DNA of 37,019 nt from Mariprofundaceae bacterium (GCA_015488115.1 WFOK01000030.1:1-37019); one strand, 5' to 3'. Positions 7,266 through 16,762 are shown, counted from the first letter of the stretch. Notes: generated by a model not told the origin, from the letters alone. Numbers and translations: made by a program.

Positions 7266-8017
7266 ATGCACTGATGATCGTCCTTTTCCTGATCCTGGCC
7301 CTGCTGGCCAGCTCGCTGAAGGTACTGCGCGAATACGAGCGCGGCGTCATCTTCCAGCTTGGCCGGTTCTGGAAGGTCAAGGGGCCCGGCCTGATTCTGG
7401 TCATCCCCGTCATCCAGCAGATGGTGCGTGTGGATCTGCGCACGGTCGTCTTCGATGTCCCCACGCAGGATGTGATCAGCCGTGACAATGTTTCCGTCAA
7501 GGTCAACGCGGTCATCTATTTCCGCGTCATTGATCCGCAAAAGGCCATCATCAATGTCGAAGACTTCTTTGCCGCAACCAGCCAGCTTGCCCAGACGACC
7601 CTGCGTAGTGTTCTTGGCCAGCACGAACTCGATGAGATGCTGGCCGAACGCGACAAGCTCAACCGCGATATCCAGGAAATCCTCGACGCCCAGACGGACA
7701 GCTGGGGCATCAAGGTCAGCAATGTCGAGATCAAGCACATCGACCTCGACGAAAGCATGATCCGGGCCATGGCCCGCCAGGCTGAAGCCGAACGGGAACG
7801 GCGCGCCAAGATCATTCATGCTGAAGGCGAGAAACAGGCCGCTGACACGCTGGTGCAGGCCGCAAGGGAGCTGGCTGAACAACCGGAGTCCCTGCAACTG
7901 CGCTATCTGCAAACCCTGCTCGAAATCGCCGGCGACCGCTCCTCCACGATCGTGTTTCCGCTGCCCATGGAGCTCATCAAGCCCCTTCTCGGCGACCGGC
8001 CCTCAAAGAAGGACTGA
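7262..8017 (+). CDS. SPFH/stomatin-family slipin, NfeD partner
   Basis: This 251-residue prokaryotic stomatin (slipin) has an N-terminal membrane anchor (about 3-19) and the conserved [14 protein letters not shown] entry. The SPFH domain follows (about 20-190), with [21 protein letters not shown] and the [15 protein letters not shown] signature. The C-terminus is a helical, coiled-coil-prone oligomerisation region. Slipins form membrane-associated rings or microdomains, and the upstream NfeD protease is the usual partner. The 4-base overlap with nfeD supports co-translation. The next gene starts 3 bases after the stop. Confidence 0.94.
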   Translation: MNALMIVLFLILALLASSLKVLREYERGVIFQLGRFWKVKGPGLILVIPVIQQMVRVDLRTVVFDVPTQDVISRDNVSVKVNAVIYFRVIDPQKAIINVEDFFAATSQLAQTTLRSVLGQHELDEMLAERDKLNRDIQEILDAQTDSWGIKVSNVEIKHIDLDESMIRAMARQAEAERERRAKIIHAEGEKQAADTLVQAARELAEQPESLQLRYLQTLLEIAGDRSSTIVFPLPMELIKPLLGDRPSKKD

Positions 8018-8020
8018 GCC

Positions 8021-9559
8021 ATGCCGGAAAGCAAGCGATTGGTGCTTCGCCGATTGGCCATCGACACCTACCACGAAAATGTGGCCTATCTGCACCGGGA
8101 CTGCCCGCTTTATCGGACCGAAGGCTTCCAGGCCCTGAGCAAACTGGAGGTCCGACGGGGAAAACGGAGCATCCTTGCCGTGCTCAATGTCGTCGATGAT
8201 GCCCGCATCATCGAGCCACAGGAACTCGGCCTCTCCGAGCAGGCCTTCGAGCAGCTAGGCCTGAACGAAGGGGACAGGGTTGCCATCGGTCATGCCGAAC
8301 CGCCGCGCTCGATGGAAGCCGTGCGCAGAAAGCTGTCAGGAGAACGGCTGAATCAGCAGGAATACAGGGACATTGCCCAAGACATCGCGGCCAACCGCTA
8401 TTCAAAGATCGAAATGGCGGCCTTCATCGTCACCTCGGGCCAGACCGGACTGGATCGGGATGAGGTGCTTTATCTGACCCGGGCCATGGCCGAAACAGGG
8501 GAACGTTTGCAATGGGACGAGGATCTCGTGGCTGACAAGCACTGCATCGGCGGCATACCCGGCAACCGCACCTCGATGATCGTCGTCCCCATTGTCGCGG
8601 CCCATGGACTGCTGATTCCCAAAACCTCCAGTCGAGCGATCACTTCGCCAGCCGGGACGGCGGATACCATGGAGGTGCTGGCCAACGTGGAAATCGGCCC
8701 TGCGCGCATGCGAGAAATCGTTCATGCCCACCGCGGATGCCTGGCCTGGGGCGGAACGGCAAGGCTGGCGCCCGTTGACGACATCCTGATCGCCGTCGAG
8801 CGCCCTCTGGCCATGGACTCCCAGGGCCAGCTCGTGGCCTCCATCCTGGCCAAGAAGATCGCGGCCGGTTCGACGCACCTGATCATCGACATTCCCGTGG
8901 GCCCCACGGCCAAGGTACGACACATGCGCGATGCACTTCGTCTGCGCAAGCTGTTCGAATACGTGGGAGACCGAATCGGCATCCATGTCGAGGTCGTCAT
9001 CACTGACGGGCGGCAGCCCATTGGCCGCGGCATCGGCCCCGTGCTGGAAACGCGCGATGTCATGCAGGTCCTGACCAATGACCCGAAGGCGCCAGCTGAC
9101 CTCAGGGAAAAGTCCCTGCGGCTAGCCGGCAGGATCATTGAATTCGACCCGGATGTGCGGGGCGGACAGGGCTATAGCATTGCGCGGGACATCCTGGAAT
9201 CCGGTCGGGCCGCCATGCGCATGCAACAGATCATTGAAAGCCAGGGACGTGCGCCGGACGCTCCCAGGCCCGGTCGACTGCATTTCAATGTCCTGGCCAG
9301 CCGCTCCGGAACCGTCATCGGTATCGACAACAAGAACCTGGCGCGCATCGCCCGCCTGGCCGGCGCCCCCATGGACAAGGGCGCGGGCGTTGACATCCGT
9401 CGCAAGCTCGGCGATCAGGTCAATGTCGGAGACGTGCTCTACCGCGTGCATGCAGAGTTTCCGCCCGACCTGCGCTTTGCCCGCGAACTGTGCACGCAGA
9501 ACCCGGGCTATGAAATCGGCCAGGCCGAGGACATGACAATGTACAGCTACGGCTTATGA
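8021..9559 (+). CDS. Type 2 thymidine phosphorylase / AMP phosphorylase family enzyme
   Basis: The 512-residue protein belongs to the type 2 (archaeal-like) branch of the pyrimidine nucleoside phosphorylase superfamily, not the DeoA branch. It has the extra N-terminal domain of about 90 residues seen in AMP phosphorylases. The phosphate/nucleoside site is [16 protein letters not shown] (171-186) and [16 protein letters not shown] (201-216). In characterised archaeal relatives this form phosphorolyses AMP, CMP or UMP to ribose 1,5-bisphosphate plus base. Bacterial members are usually annotated only as putative thymidine phosphorylase, so the substrate here is not settled. Its stop overlaps the start of the PRPP-synthetase homologue as ATGA, pointing to linked ribose-phosphate metabolism. 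Confidence 0.9.
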   Translation: MPESKRLVLRRLAIDTYHENVAYLHRDCPLYRTEGFQALSKLEVRRGKRSILAVLNVVDDARIIEPQELGLSEQAFEQLGLNEGDRVAIGHAEPPRSMEAVRRKLSGERLNQQEYRDIAQDIAANRYSKIEMAAFIVTSGQTGLDRDEVLYLTRAMAETGERLQWDEDLVADKHCIGGIPGNRTSMIVVPIVAAHGLLIPKTSSRAITSPAGTADTMEVLANVEIGPARMREIVHAHRGCLAWGGTARLAPVDDILIAVERPLAMDSQGQLVASILAKKIAAGSTHLIIDIPVGPTAKVRHMRDALRLRKLFEYVGDRIGIHVEVVITDGRQPIGRGIGPVLETRDVMQVLTNDPKAPADLREKSLRLAGRIIEFDPDVRGGQGYSIARDILESGRAAMRMQQIIESQGRAPDAPRPGRLHFNVLASRSGTVIGIDNKNLARIARLAGAPMDKGAGVDIRRKLGDQVNVGDVLYRVHAEFPPDLRFARELCTQNPGYEIGQAEDMTMYSYGL

Positions 9560-10443
9560 TCCAGTTTCTCGGCTTTCCCGACTACTCGGCGCCCGCCCGC
9601 AGGCTAGCCGAGGCGCTGGGCCTGCCCTACCATGACATCGAGGTCCATCGGTTCCCGGATGGCGAGCACCGCCTTCGCCTGCCGTTGCCGCTGGCAAGCA
9701 GATTGATCATCTGCCGCAGCCTGAACAATCCGAATGCAAAACTCATCGACCTCATGCTGGCTGCGGAAACGGCCCGGGAACATGGCGCAGAGGAAATCGC
9801 GCTGGTGGCTCCTTATCTGTGCTACATGCGGCAGGACAAAGCCTTCCGGGCCGGCGAGGCCGTCAGCCAGCGCATCATCGGACAATGGCTGGCCTCCCTG
9901 TTTGACGCCCTGTTGACCGTGGACCCGCACCTCCATCGCATCCAGCGCCTCGAACAGACCATCCCCATGAAGAAGACCCTGGCCATTTCGGCATCCGAGG
10001 CCATCGCCTCCATGCTACGCGAACAGGACCCAAACGCGTGCCTCCTGGTTGGACCCGATGAGGAATCCGAGCCATGGGTGGCCGCCCTGGCCGCCCGCTG
10101 CCAACTGGATTATCTCGTTGGCCGCAAGCTTCGGCTTGCCGACCGTGACGTGATCGTCGATTTCCCCGAAGCCCCGATTACGGGGCGCCATTGCATCCTT
10201 GTCGATGACATCATCAGCAGCGGCGAAACCCTGGCGCAGGCTGCCGAGACGCTGAGGGGCCTTGGTGCGCGCAGCATCGAATGCGTGGTAACCCATTGCC
10301 TGGCCGATAGAGCGGGCATCAGGCGTCTTCATCGGGCCGGCATCCAGGCTATCCACAGCACGGACTCCGTGCCCCATGACACGGCTTGCATCCAGCTTGC
10401 CCCCTGGCTGGCCGTCGGCCTGCGCCAATTGGGCTGGCCCTGA
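9556..10443 (+). CDS. Ribose-phosphate pyrophosphokinase homologue (archaeal-like)
   Basis: This 295-residue PRPP synthetase-type protein has two phosphoribosyltransferase folds. It keeps the N-terminal FPDGE, the ATP-binding [12 protein letters not shown] (86-97), VDPHLHR (122-128) and the PRPP loop [10 protein letters not shown] (216-225). The loop ends in SSGET rather than DTAGT of ordinary bacterial PrsA, closer to archaeal class III enzymes. The short length also fits that group. It is probably a second Prs in this genome. It normally makes PRPP from ribose 5-phosphate and ATP, but a modified substrate range linked to the upstream phosphorylase is possible. It overlaps that gene by 4 bases. 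Confidence 0.85.
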   Translation: MIQFLGFPDYSAPARRLAEALGLPYHDIEVHRFPDGEHRLRLPLPLASRLIICRSLNNPNAKLIDLMLAAETAREHGAEEIALVAPYLCYMRQDKAFRAGEAVSQRIIGQWLASLFDALLTVDPHLHRIQRLEQTIPMKKTLAISASEAIASMLREQDPNACLLVGPDEESEPWVAALAARCQLDYLVGRKLRLADRDVIVDFPEAPITGRHCILVDDIISSGETLAQAAETLRGLGARSIECVVTHCLADRAGIRRLHRAGIQAIHSTDSVPHDTACIQLAPWLAVGLRQLGWP

Positions 10444-10471
10444 ACCGAAACCCTGTGCAGGCCTTGCGCTG

Positions 10472-10849
10472 ATGGGCGTCATCGAATGGCTGGCGGAGCG
10501 AAAGATCCGTGAGGCCCTGGAACGGGGCGAATTGGATCATTTGCCGGGGGCGGGACGTCCGCTGCGGCTCGAAGATGACGATCCGTTCATGCCGGCCGAG
10601 TTGCGCATGAGCTACAGGGTGCTGAAAAACGCCGGCTTTGTTCCTCCCGAGGTCGCCCTGCGCAGGGAGATCCATTCGATCGAGCAGCTCCTGGCCCTGA
10701 CCGAAGAACGCGACGAGCAGGCGAGGCTCTCGAAAAGGCTGGAAATGCTGAAGTTGCGCCTGGGTTGCTCGCGACCCGGCGCACCCTCGACCCTGGATGA
10801 TCCCGCATACAGGGAGAAACTTGGCAAACGGCTCGACCGCAGCCGCTGA
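10472..10849 (+). CDS. DUF1992 (DnaJ-homologue subfamily C member 28-like) protein
   Basis: This 125-residue soluble protein has the DUF1992 signature: WLAERKIREALERGELDHLPGAGRPLRLEDD in residues 6-36, then the conserved helical part with MSYRVLKNAGFVPPE (46-60). This domain is found alone in bacteria and in DNAJC28-like proteins, and its function is unknown. I chose the ATG at 10472 because homology begins exactly there. An earlier in-frame ATG would overlap the preceding gene by 68 bases. It is the last gene of the nfeD operon, and its stop directly abuts the stop of the convergent feoB. Confidence 0.88.
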   Translation: MGVIEWLAERKIREALERGELDHLPGAGRPLRLEDDDPFMPAELRMSYRVLKNAGFVPPEVALRREIHSIEQLLALTEERDEQARLSKRLEMLKLRLGCSRPGAPSTLDDPAYREKLGKRLDRSR

Positions 10850-12907
10850 TCAGGGCCAAAGCAAGCGCCATGTCTCGAGCAACAAACGCACGATGGTGGC
10901 GCAAACCAGAGCCACGCCGATGGACAATATGATGGAGAACAGGGCCTCCCTGCGGCCGATCGTGCGCAGCATGACCGCAAACGTCGAAATGCAGGGCACA
11001 TAAAACATCAGAAACACCAGAAAGACGCTGATCTGGACCCAGTCGAGCACGGCTCCCACATCAAAGGTGCCAAGCGCCTGATAGACCATCAGCAGGGACA
11101 GCTCCTTGCGCAGCACGCCAAACAGGATGGGCACCCCCAGCTCCTCCGGAAGCCCAAGAACCCAATGTGTCACCGGGGAAAACGCCATGTTGATCCAGGC
11201 ATCGGCGCCATAAAAATGCAGCAGGGCCAACACGACTGAACCGGCAACCAGCAAGGGCGTCACGATGGTCAGGATATCCTGTGTGCGCTGCCAGGTGGCC
11301 CGCAGCACCCGGGACAGACGGGGCCAGGCATAGGGAGGAATCTCCTGGATCAGGCCGGGAGCAATCTCCGGATACCGGCGCACCAGCAGCTTGCCAAGCA
11401 GGGCGATGATCAGAAGATCCAGCATGAACACGCCGAACACGCCGAGGCCACCGAGATACTTGCCGCCAAGCGCCAGCACGATGGCCGAACGCGCGGAACA
11501 GGGAACAAATGTGATCAGCAGGGAGGCAACGATCCGGTCCCTGCCAGCCACGACGCCGCGCGTGGATGCAATGGCCGGAACATTGCAGCCCAGGCCCAGC
11601 AGGAACGGCACGGCGACCTTGCCATGCAGACCGATATAATGAAAGAACCTGTCGACCACGAAGGCCACGCGCTGCATGACCCCCGATTCCTCCAGCATCA
11701 CCAGCATCAACACCAGCGGCAGCATGTAAGGAATCACGATGCCGACCAGGCCCACCAGGCCATCGACGACGGCCCGGCCAACGATGCCAATGGCATCCCG
11801 GGGTTCCCACTGCGCCACCCACTCGGCAAGCCGGGCCGCGGTCATGGCATCGATGGTCGTGCTCACCTCGAAGACCAGAAACATGACCAGCGCGAACAGT
11901 CCCAGGCTGCCGACCAGCCCCCACCGGGGATGAAGAAACAGCGCATCCAGCCTGTCCTCCCAGGTGATGGTCCTCGAGCGGTCGGTAATCTCGGCTGCAC
12001 TGGCAAACAGGCGTGCCGCGCGATCATGGTAATCCGCCGCAACCTCATCATGCAGGGGGCGTTGCAGGGCCGCTTTCGCCCTGGCATGGATCTGCTCGAG
12101 GCGTTCCGCCAGCGCTGGGAAATGACCTCGTAGCTCCTGCATGAAATACCTGTCCTTTTGCTTGAGCTGGCGAACCAGGAAAGGCAACGGCACGCGGAAG
12201 GCGCGGTGCACCTCGGGCCGATCGACGACGCGCCGAATATCCTCCGCCCATTGACGAATATGCGGACTTGAAGGCTGCGGCAACGGGTTTTGCCCGTTGC
12301 GCACGACCTTGACGGCCGTTTCGAACAGTCTCGCAATGCCCAGGCCCTTGATCGCGGTCATCGGCACGACCGGAATACCCAGTTCCCGCTCCAGCGCGGC
12401 AACATCGATGCGCACGCCCTTGCGTCTGGCTTCATCCATCATGTTCAGGCCGAGCACGATGGGCAAACCAAGCTCAATGAGCTCCAGCGTAAGCTCCAGA
12501 TGGCGATGCAGCGTGCTGGCATCGACGATATGGATCAACACATCGGGCCGGGAAAACGAAGGCAGGGGCTCCCGCCCCTCATGCGCGGACACCTCGGGAC
12601 GGGCATCGCCCCAGAGCAGATATTTCAACCCCTCGAGATCGTCACCGCTCAGGTTACGCAGCGTCACCAGCGAGGGAAGATCGACGAGCTCGACTTCATC
12701 CATGCCGATCTGAACCACGCAACGCTGATAGGCCTTGTCCGTTCCCGGCAGCCGGCCATGATCGACGCTGGTGCTGGCCACGGCGTCAAACAGCGTGCTC
12801 TTGCCGCTGTTGGGCTGCCCAATCAGCGCAATCCGCAGCCGCTTGCTGCCCCGGAAAAACGGCCCCTTCAGAGGAATGGACGTCGGACCCTGCGTTTCTG
12901 CCTTCAT
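10850..12907 (-). CDS. feoB: FeoB-type ferrous iron transporter
   Basis: This 685-residue protein has an N-terminal G-protein domain, a helical spacer and a polytopic membrane domain. The G1 motif is GQPNSGKST (30-38) and G4 is NMMD (155-158). G3 reads DLPS (76-79) where FeoB normally has DLPG. The membrane part keeps the cysteine-containing gate motifs LGLGCNVPA, FVPCSARSA and YVPCISTFA and both nucleoside-recognition-like Gate segments. It should move Fe(II) into the cytoplasm. No feoA or feoC lies nearby. It is divergent from sulP and ends exactly where the convergent DUF1992 gene ends. The altered G3 motif may lower or change GTP hydrolysis. Confidence 0.9.
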   Translation of the reverse strand: MKAETQGPTSIPLKGPFFRGSKRLRIALIGQPNSGKSTLFDAVASTSVDHGRLPGTDKAYQRCVVQIGMDEVELVDLPSLVTLRNLSGDDLEGLKYLLWGDARPEVSAHEGREPLPSFSRPDVLIHIVDASTLHRHLELTLELIELGLPIVLGLNMMDEARRKGVRIDVAALERELGIPVVPMTAIKGLGIARLFETAVKVVRNGQNPLPQPSSPHIRQWAEDIRRVVDRPEVHRAFRVPLPFLVRQLKQKDRYFMQELRGHFPALAERLEQIHARAKAALQRPLHDEVAADYHDRAARLFASAAEITDRSRTITWEDRLDALFLHPRWGLVGSLGLFALVMFLVFEVSTTIDAMTAARLAEWVAQWEPRDAIGIVGRAVVDGLVGLVGIVIPYMLPLVLMLVMLEESGVMQRVAFVVDRFFHYIGLHGKVAVPFLLGLGCNVPAIASTRGVVAGRDRIVASLLITFVPCSARSAIVLALGGKYLGGLGVFGVFMLDLLIIALLGKLLVRRYPEIAPGLIQEIPPYAWPRLSRVLRATWQRTQDILTIVTPLLVAGSVVLALLHFYGADAWINMAFSPVTHWVLGLPEELGVPILFGVLRKELSLLMVYQALGTFDVGAVLDWVQISVFLVFLMFYVPCISTFAVMLRTIGRREALFSIILSIGVALVCATIVRLLLETWRLLWP

Positions 12908-12978
12908 TGGCCCTTAGCCTAGCCTTGCCCGCCGGCAACGTCGAAGGCTGTCGAAGCCGCCGGATGGAGCGGCTGCTG

Positions 12979-13006
12979 TTGAGATCGGGCCAGGGACGGC
13001 TAGAGT
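12979..13006 (+). promoter_or_regulatory. Putative sigma-70 promoter of the SulP gene
   Basis: TTGAGA (12979-12984) and TAGAGT (13001-13006) are separated by 16 bp in the feoB/sulP divergent region. Transcription would begin near 13013, giving a leader of about 30 nt that contains the AGGAG ribosome binding site (13032-13036). Confidence 0.5.
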
Positions 13007-13042
13007 GCGCCGCCCCGCGACACAAAGGACGCAGGAGATGCT

Positions 13043-14587
13043 ATGTTTCAATTATACTATGACCATGCCGCGCGTGCCAGGGACGATATCCTTTCCGGCC
13101 TGACCGTCGCCTTTGCCCTGGTACCCGAGGCCGTGGCCTTTGCCTTCGTGGCCGGGGTCAACCCGCTGGTCGGCCTGTATGGCGCTTTCCTGATGGGGCT
13201 TGTGACCTCACTGATCGGAGGGCGACCGGGCATGATCTCGGGCGCCACCGGATCCATGGCCGTGGTCATGGTTGCACTGGTCAAGCAGCATGGTGTGGAA
13301 TACCTGTTTGCCACCATCATGCTCGCAGGTCTGCTGCAGATCGCATTCGGTGCCGCCAGGTTCGGCAAATACATCCGCATGGTTCCCCATCCGGTCATGC
13401 TCGGCTTCGTCAACGGCCTGGCCATCGTGATCTTCCTGGCCCAGCTCGACCATTTCCGCATCGAGGATGCGGATGGTGTCAGCCACTGGATGTCCGGGCA
13501 TGAGCTGTTCACGATGCTCGGGCTAGTCGCGCTGACCATGGCCATCATGTTCCTGCTGCCAAGGCTCACGCGCGCCATTCCCGCAGGCCTGGCCGCAATC
13601 ATCGCCATCTCGGCCATTGTCATCCTCGGCCATGTCGATACGCGAACGGTCGGCGACATCGCCGACATCAGCGGCGGATTCCCCGCGTTTCATATACCCG
13701 ATGTGCCATGGAACCTCGATACCCTGGTCGTCATCCTGCCCTATGCCTTCATCCTGGCCGGCGTGGGCCTGATCGAATCCCTGCTGACGATGACCGTCGT
13801 GGATGAAATGACGGGCACACGCGGGCAGGGCAACCGGGTGTCCATCGGTCAAGGCGTCGCGAACCTGGTCAACGGCTTCTTCGGCGGCATGGGCGGATGC
13901 GCGATGATCGGCCAGACCATGATCAATGTCTCATCGGGCGGCCTGCGCAACCTTTCCGGCATCGCCGCCGCGCTCTTCCTGCTCATGTTCATCATGTTTG
14001 CCTCCGACTGGATCGAAATGGTCCCCATTGCGGCCCTGGTCGGCCTGATGTTCATGGTCGTCCTGGCCACGTTCGAGTGGGGCAGCTTCAACCTGCTGAA
14101 CAAAATCCCTCCCGAGGACTCCTTCGTCGGCATTCTGGTTGCGGTCGTCACCGTATTCTCGGATCTGGCCACGGCGGTCATCATCGGGGTCATCGCATCC
14201 GCGCTCGTGTTCGCCTGGAAACAGGCCCGCCATATCCACGTCACGCAGCGAACCGAAACAACCGAGCAGGGCTCCCGCGTGCGCGTCTATGAACTCCACG
14301 GCCCCCTGTTCTTCGCCTCGACGCACCGCTTCGCCGAGCTGTTCAACCCGGCCGAGGACCCGGAAGAGGTCATTATTGATTTCGCCCATTCGCGCGTTGC
14401 CGATCACTCGGCCATTGAGGCCATCGACAATCTTGCCGAAAAATACACCAGGGCCGGCAAGCAGTTGCGCCTGCGACATCTGTCTCCGGAATGCCGGCTG
14501 CTGTTGGAAAAGGCGGGGGAGCTCGTCGAGGTCAATGTCGAGGAGGATCCGACCTATCACGTCGCCGATGACAAACTGGCCGGCTAG
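13043..14587 (+). CDS. SulP-family anion permease with STAS domain
   Basis: The 514-residue transporter has a SulP membrane domain (about 1-395). The start segment reads DDILSGLTVAFALVPEAVAFAFVAGVNP, and the GRPGMISGATGSMAVVM region is typical. A cytoplasmic STAS domain follows at about 405-505, with FAHSRVADHSAIEAI as its conserved loop. SulP proteins carry sulfate, bicarbonate, dicarboxylates or other anions, and the substrate cannot be decided from sequence. AGGAG precedes the ATG. The stop codon TAG (14585-14587) lies inside the left CTAG copy flanking the inserted element, so the C-terminus escaped disruption. Confidence 0.92.
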   Translation: MFQLYYDHAARARDDILSGLTVAFALVPEAVAFAFVAGVNPLVGLYGAFLMGLVTSLIGGRPGMISGATGSMAVVMVALVKQHGVEYLFATIMLAGLLQIAFGAARFGKYIRMVPHPVMLGFVNGLAIVIFLAQLDHFRIEDADGVSHWMSGHELFTMLGLVALTMAIMFLLPRLTRAIPAGLAAIIAISAIVILGHVDTRTVGDIADISGGFPAFHIPDVPWNLDTLVVILPYAFILAGVGLIESLLTMTVVDEMTGTRGQGNRVSIGQGVANLVNGFFGGMGGCAMIGQTMINVSSGGLRNLSGIAAALFLLMFIMFASDWIEMVPIAALVGLMFMVVLATFEWGSFNLLNKIPPEDSFVGILVAVVTVFSDLATAVIIGVIASALVFAWKQARHIHVTQRTETTEQGSRVRVYELHGPLFFASTHRFAELFNPAEDPEEVIIDFAHSRVADHSAIEAIDNLAEKYTRAGKQLRLRHLSPECRLLLEKAGELVEVNVEEDPTYHVADDKLAG

Positions 14588-14818
14588 CCCGGATTTTTCA
14601 TGACTGCCATTGAAGGAAGGGATTTGGGGGAAGTTTACTGACGGCGAGGCTCGTGGTCTGGCTGCTCGTTTGGGCGAGAATGGCGCTTACTGGGTTTGAC
14701 GGAACGGATTGAGGGTCATTTTTGCTCTGATGGGCATATTTCAGGCGAGGGCAATGCAGCCCCTTTTTGGGTTTCGACATTTCAAATCCCGGCGCATGGT
14801 CATCATGAAACGTCCGGG
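14588..14818. mobile_element. 231-bp MITE-like element with TIRs and 4-bp CTAG target duplication
   Basis: The element starts CCCGGATTTTTCATGA and ends in the inverted sequence CCCGGACGTTTCATGA, with 14 of the outer 16 bases matching. CCAT is shared again at positions 20-23 of each end, and GGGATTTG occurs about 30 bases in on both sides. It is flanked by CTAG at 14584-14587 and 14819-14822. The inside has no credible gene: a 60-codon minus-strand frame shows no domain. It is visibly richer in A/T than its surroundings. This is the expected form of a non-autonomous transposon (MITE). Four-base duplications at CTAG fit IS5-group targeting, and IS1380-type elements also give short duplications. 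The parent family is not determined. Confidence 0.82.
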
Positions 14819-16723
14819 CTAGCTGGCGGGCACGATTTCGCCGTTGGCGATCCTGTACATGATCATGCGTTTCTGACCGGCGCCAAGGGCATCAAACGTC
14901 ACCTCGCCGGTCACGGCAGGGAAGCCCGTTTGATCATGCAGCGCCCTGATCGCCTGGCGCCCCGACAGTCCGAGGCGGCCTGCAACGACAATGGCGAGCT
15001 GGGCCGTATCATAGGCCAGAAGCGACAGCTTGCCGGGCTGCCCCTTTCCCCATGCCTGCCGATACAGGAAGCGGATCTCGCGAAGCCGGGACTCGATCGA
15101 GGCATCCTCGGCCGGCCGCGCAAAGCGCGCGCGGTTCAGATAGCGACCGCGATCATCAAGAAGATGGCCATCATCCCAAAGACTGCTGCCGAACAGCATG
15201 ATGCCGGTCAGGTCGGAATAAGCCAACTGGCCGGCGATCAGGGCCACCCTGCGTCCGGGCATGGCCAAATACAGGGCATCCAGCATCGTGGGCACGCGCG
15301 GTTCGAGGGCCGCCTCGGGCAGGAAGACATCCAGTTCCTCATCCAGCTCCGCAAGCCTCTGCTCATCATCGGTCCGCATCTTCAGTTCGCTCAGCCGGTC
15401 GCGGACATCAATCTCATCGACGGGCAACACGAGCGTGTCCAGAACTTCACCGCCCATGGCCTCAAGCGTTTGCGCAAAACGATCGCCTTCCTGCCTGCTG
15501 CCCGGTCTGTCCAGCTCGATGACCGCAAACCGATGCACCCCATGCTCCAAGGCATGGGCTGCAATGAATTGGGCCTGCGCCAGAGGCGAAAGCGTATGCA
15601 CAAACAGGGCCGGTGAACTTCCCGCGAGATCGACGGCATTGGTCAGCGCAATCACGGGCACATCGCCATGCAGGTGACCGGCAAGCGCCTGCGTGCTCGA
15701 CTTCAGCAACGGACCAACGATGATATCCACGTTTTCCCCATGCAGCCGCTCATAGGCGGCCACGCAACGGGCTGGATCGCCGGCCGTATCCTCGATGCGC
15801 AGCACGGCCTGTTCCCGACCACCGGCCAGGGCCATGCGCATGCCGCGCAAGGCAGCCCATCCATACCGGGCATATGCCCCCGTCAGGGGAAGCAGAACGC
15901 CGATCCTTGCCGGCCTCGAAACGCCGGAAGCCCAACGATGGACCTGGCGACGCCATGCCCGTGGGGCAGGCAGGCCTGCCAACCAATCATCAATGCGGCG
16001 CACCATGTCCATTCTTCCCTGCATGAGAAAGCGACGCGCCAACTGGACATCAAGCCCGGCCAGAAGGGCGGCATCCAGGTCGCCTCGCTCATGCAACTGC
16101 GCGAGGTCCTCGGCGCTGATCCGCCGACTGGCCAGCCGCAACCACTCCTCGCGCCTCGTGACGTCAAGGCTGGCCGCGGTCAACAGCCAGGCCACGGCCT
16201 CCTGAGCATCGACCTGCTCGCTACTTGAGGCGCCCAGGCCCAGGGCTCTTTCCGCCAGCTCGGCGGTCAGGGCCGGATGGCGCAGAACGCCCTCAAGCTC
16301 ATGCAGGGCCCGCTCGTGGTTATCTTGTTCGGCCCACCACCGGGCAAGCCAAAACCGGGCATACGGGGCCAGGGCATGCCCGGGCAATTCGGCCAGGACG
16401 ATCTGGGCCTCGCGATAGGCGCCCGGCACATGCTGCTCCAGCATGACCTGAACCCTGCGATATCGCGCCTCATCGCGCAGAACAGGGTCATCTCCCAGAA
16501 TGTAGGCATCGAAAGCAGGCAGCAGATCGGCCACATCTTCCGCAACCCTTGCCTGCTCAACCAAAGCCATCAGGGCGCGCGACTTGCGGGGAGGCGGTGC
16601 CAGTGTCACCGACGGCGATGGCTGCTTGGGCGTGATCACCAGGGCCGGCTTTTTCGGCCCGCAGGAGGCGGCCATGAGCGCTAGCCCCAGCCCCATGCCC
16701 AGCATGAGCAATCGCTTCAGCAT
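14819..16723 (-). CDS. lpoA: Penicillin-binding protein activator lipoprotein LpoA (LppC/YraM)
   Basis: This 634-residue outer-membrane lipoprotein activates PBP1A from the periplasmic side. The signal peptide ends in the lipobox MAASC with C21. A TPR-like helical domain (about 45-250) is followed by a periplasmic-binding-protein fold (about 260-625), starting ARIGVLLPLTGAYARYGWAALRGM and containing NVDIIVGPLLKSS. The start at 16723 follows GGGAGG on the minus strand. A longer open frame exists upstream but lies antisense to rsmI. The position next to divergent rsmI and yraN matches the E. coli yraM locus. The stop TAG comes from the right CTAG copy of the adjacent element. Confidence 0.93.
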   Translation of the reverse strand: MLKRLLMLGMGLGLALMAASCGPKKPALVITPKQPSPSVTLAPPPRKSRALMALVEQARVAEDVADLLPAFDAYILGDDPVLRDEARYRRVQVMLEQHVPGAYREAQIVLAELPGHALAPYARFWLARWWAEQDNHERALHELEGVLRHPALTAELAERALGLGASSSEQVDAQEAVAWLLTAASLDVTRREEWLRLASRRISAEDLAQLHERGDLDAALLAGLDVQLARRFLMQGRMDMVRRIDDWLAGLPAPRAWRRQVHRWASGVSRPARIGVLLPLTGAYARYGWAALRGMRMALAGGREQAVLRIEDTAGDPARCVAAYERLHGENVDIIVGPLLKSSTQALAGHLHGDVPVIALTNAVDLAGSSPALFVHTLSPLAQAQFIAAHALEHGVHRFAVIELDRPGSRQEGDRFAQTLEAMGGEVLDTLVLPVDEIDVRDRLSELKMRTDDEQRLAELDEELDVFLPEAALEPRVPTMLDALYLAMPGRRVALIAGQLAYSDLTGIMLFGSSLWDDGHLLDDRGRYLNRARFARPAEDASIESRLREIRFLYRQAWGKGQPGKLSLLAYDTAQLAIVVAGRLGLSGRQAIRALHDQTGFPAVTGEVTFDALGAGQKRMIMYRIANGEIVPAS

Positions 16724-16762
16724 TTGATGCCACCTCCCATCAGCGGTATGGTCTTCCTGCCT

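Noticed and set aside
6677-7912. 411-codon minus-strand frame antisense to nfeD and slipin
   Set aside because: nfeD and slipin have all family motifs and overlapping junctions, and the antisense product has none.
8021-10443. Complete archaeal AMP-RubisCO pathway
   Set aside because: Only the phosphorylase-like gene is present; no ribose 1,5-bisphosphate isomerase or RubisCO gene is in the window.
14598-14780. 60-codon minus-strand frame inside the inserted element
   Set aside because: It has no transposase motif and its length is set by the element; the element appears non-coding.
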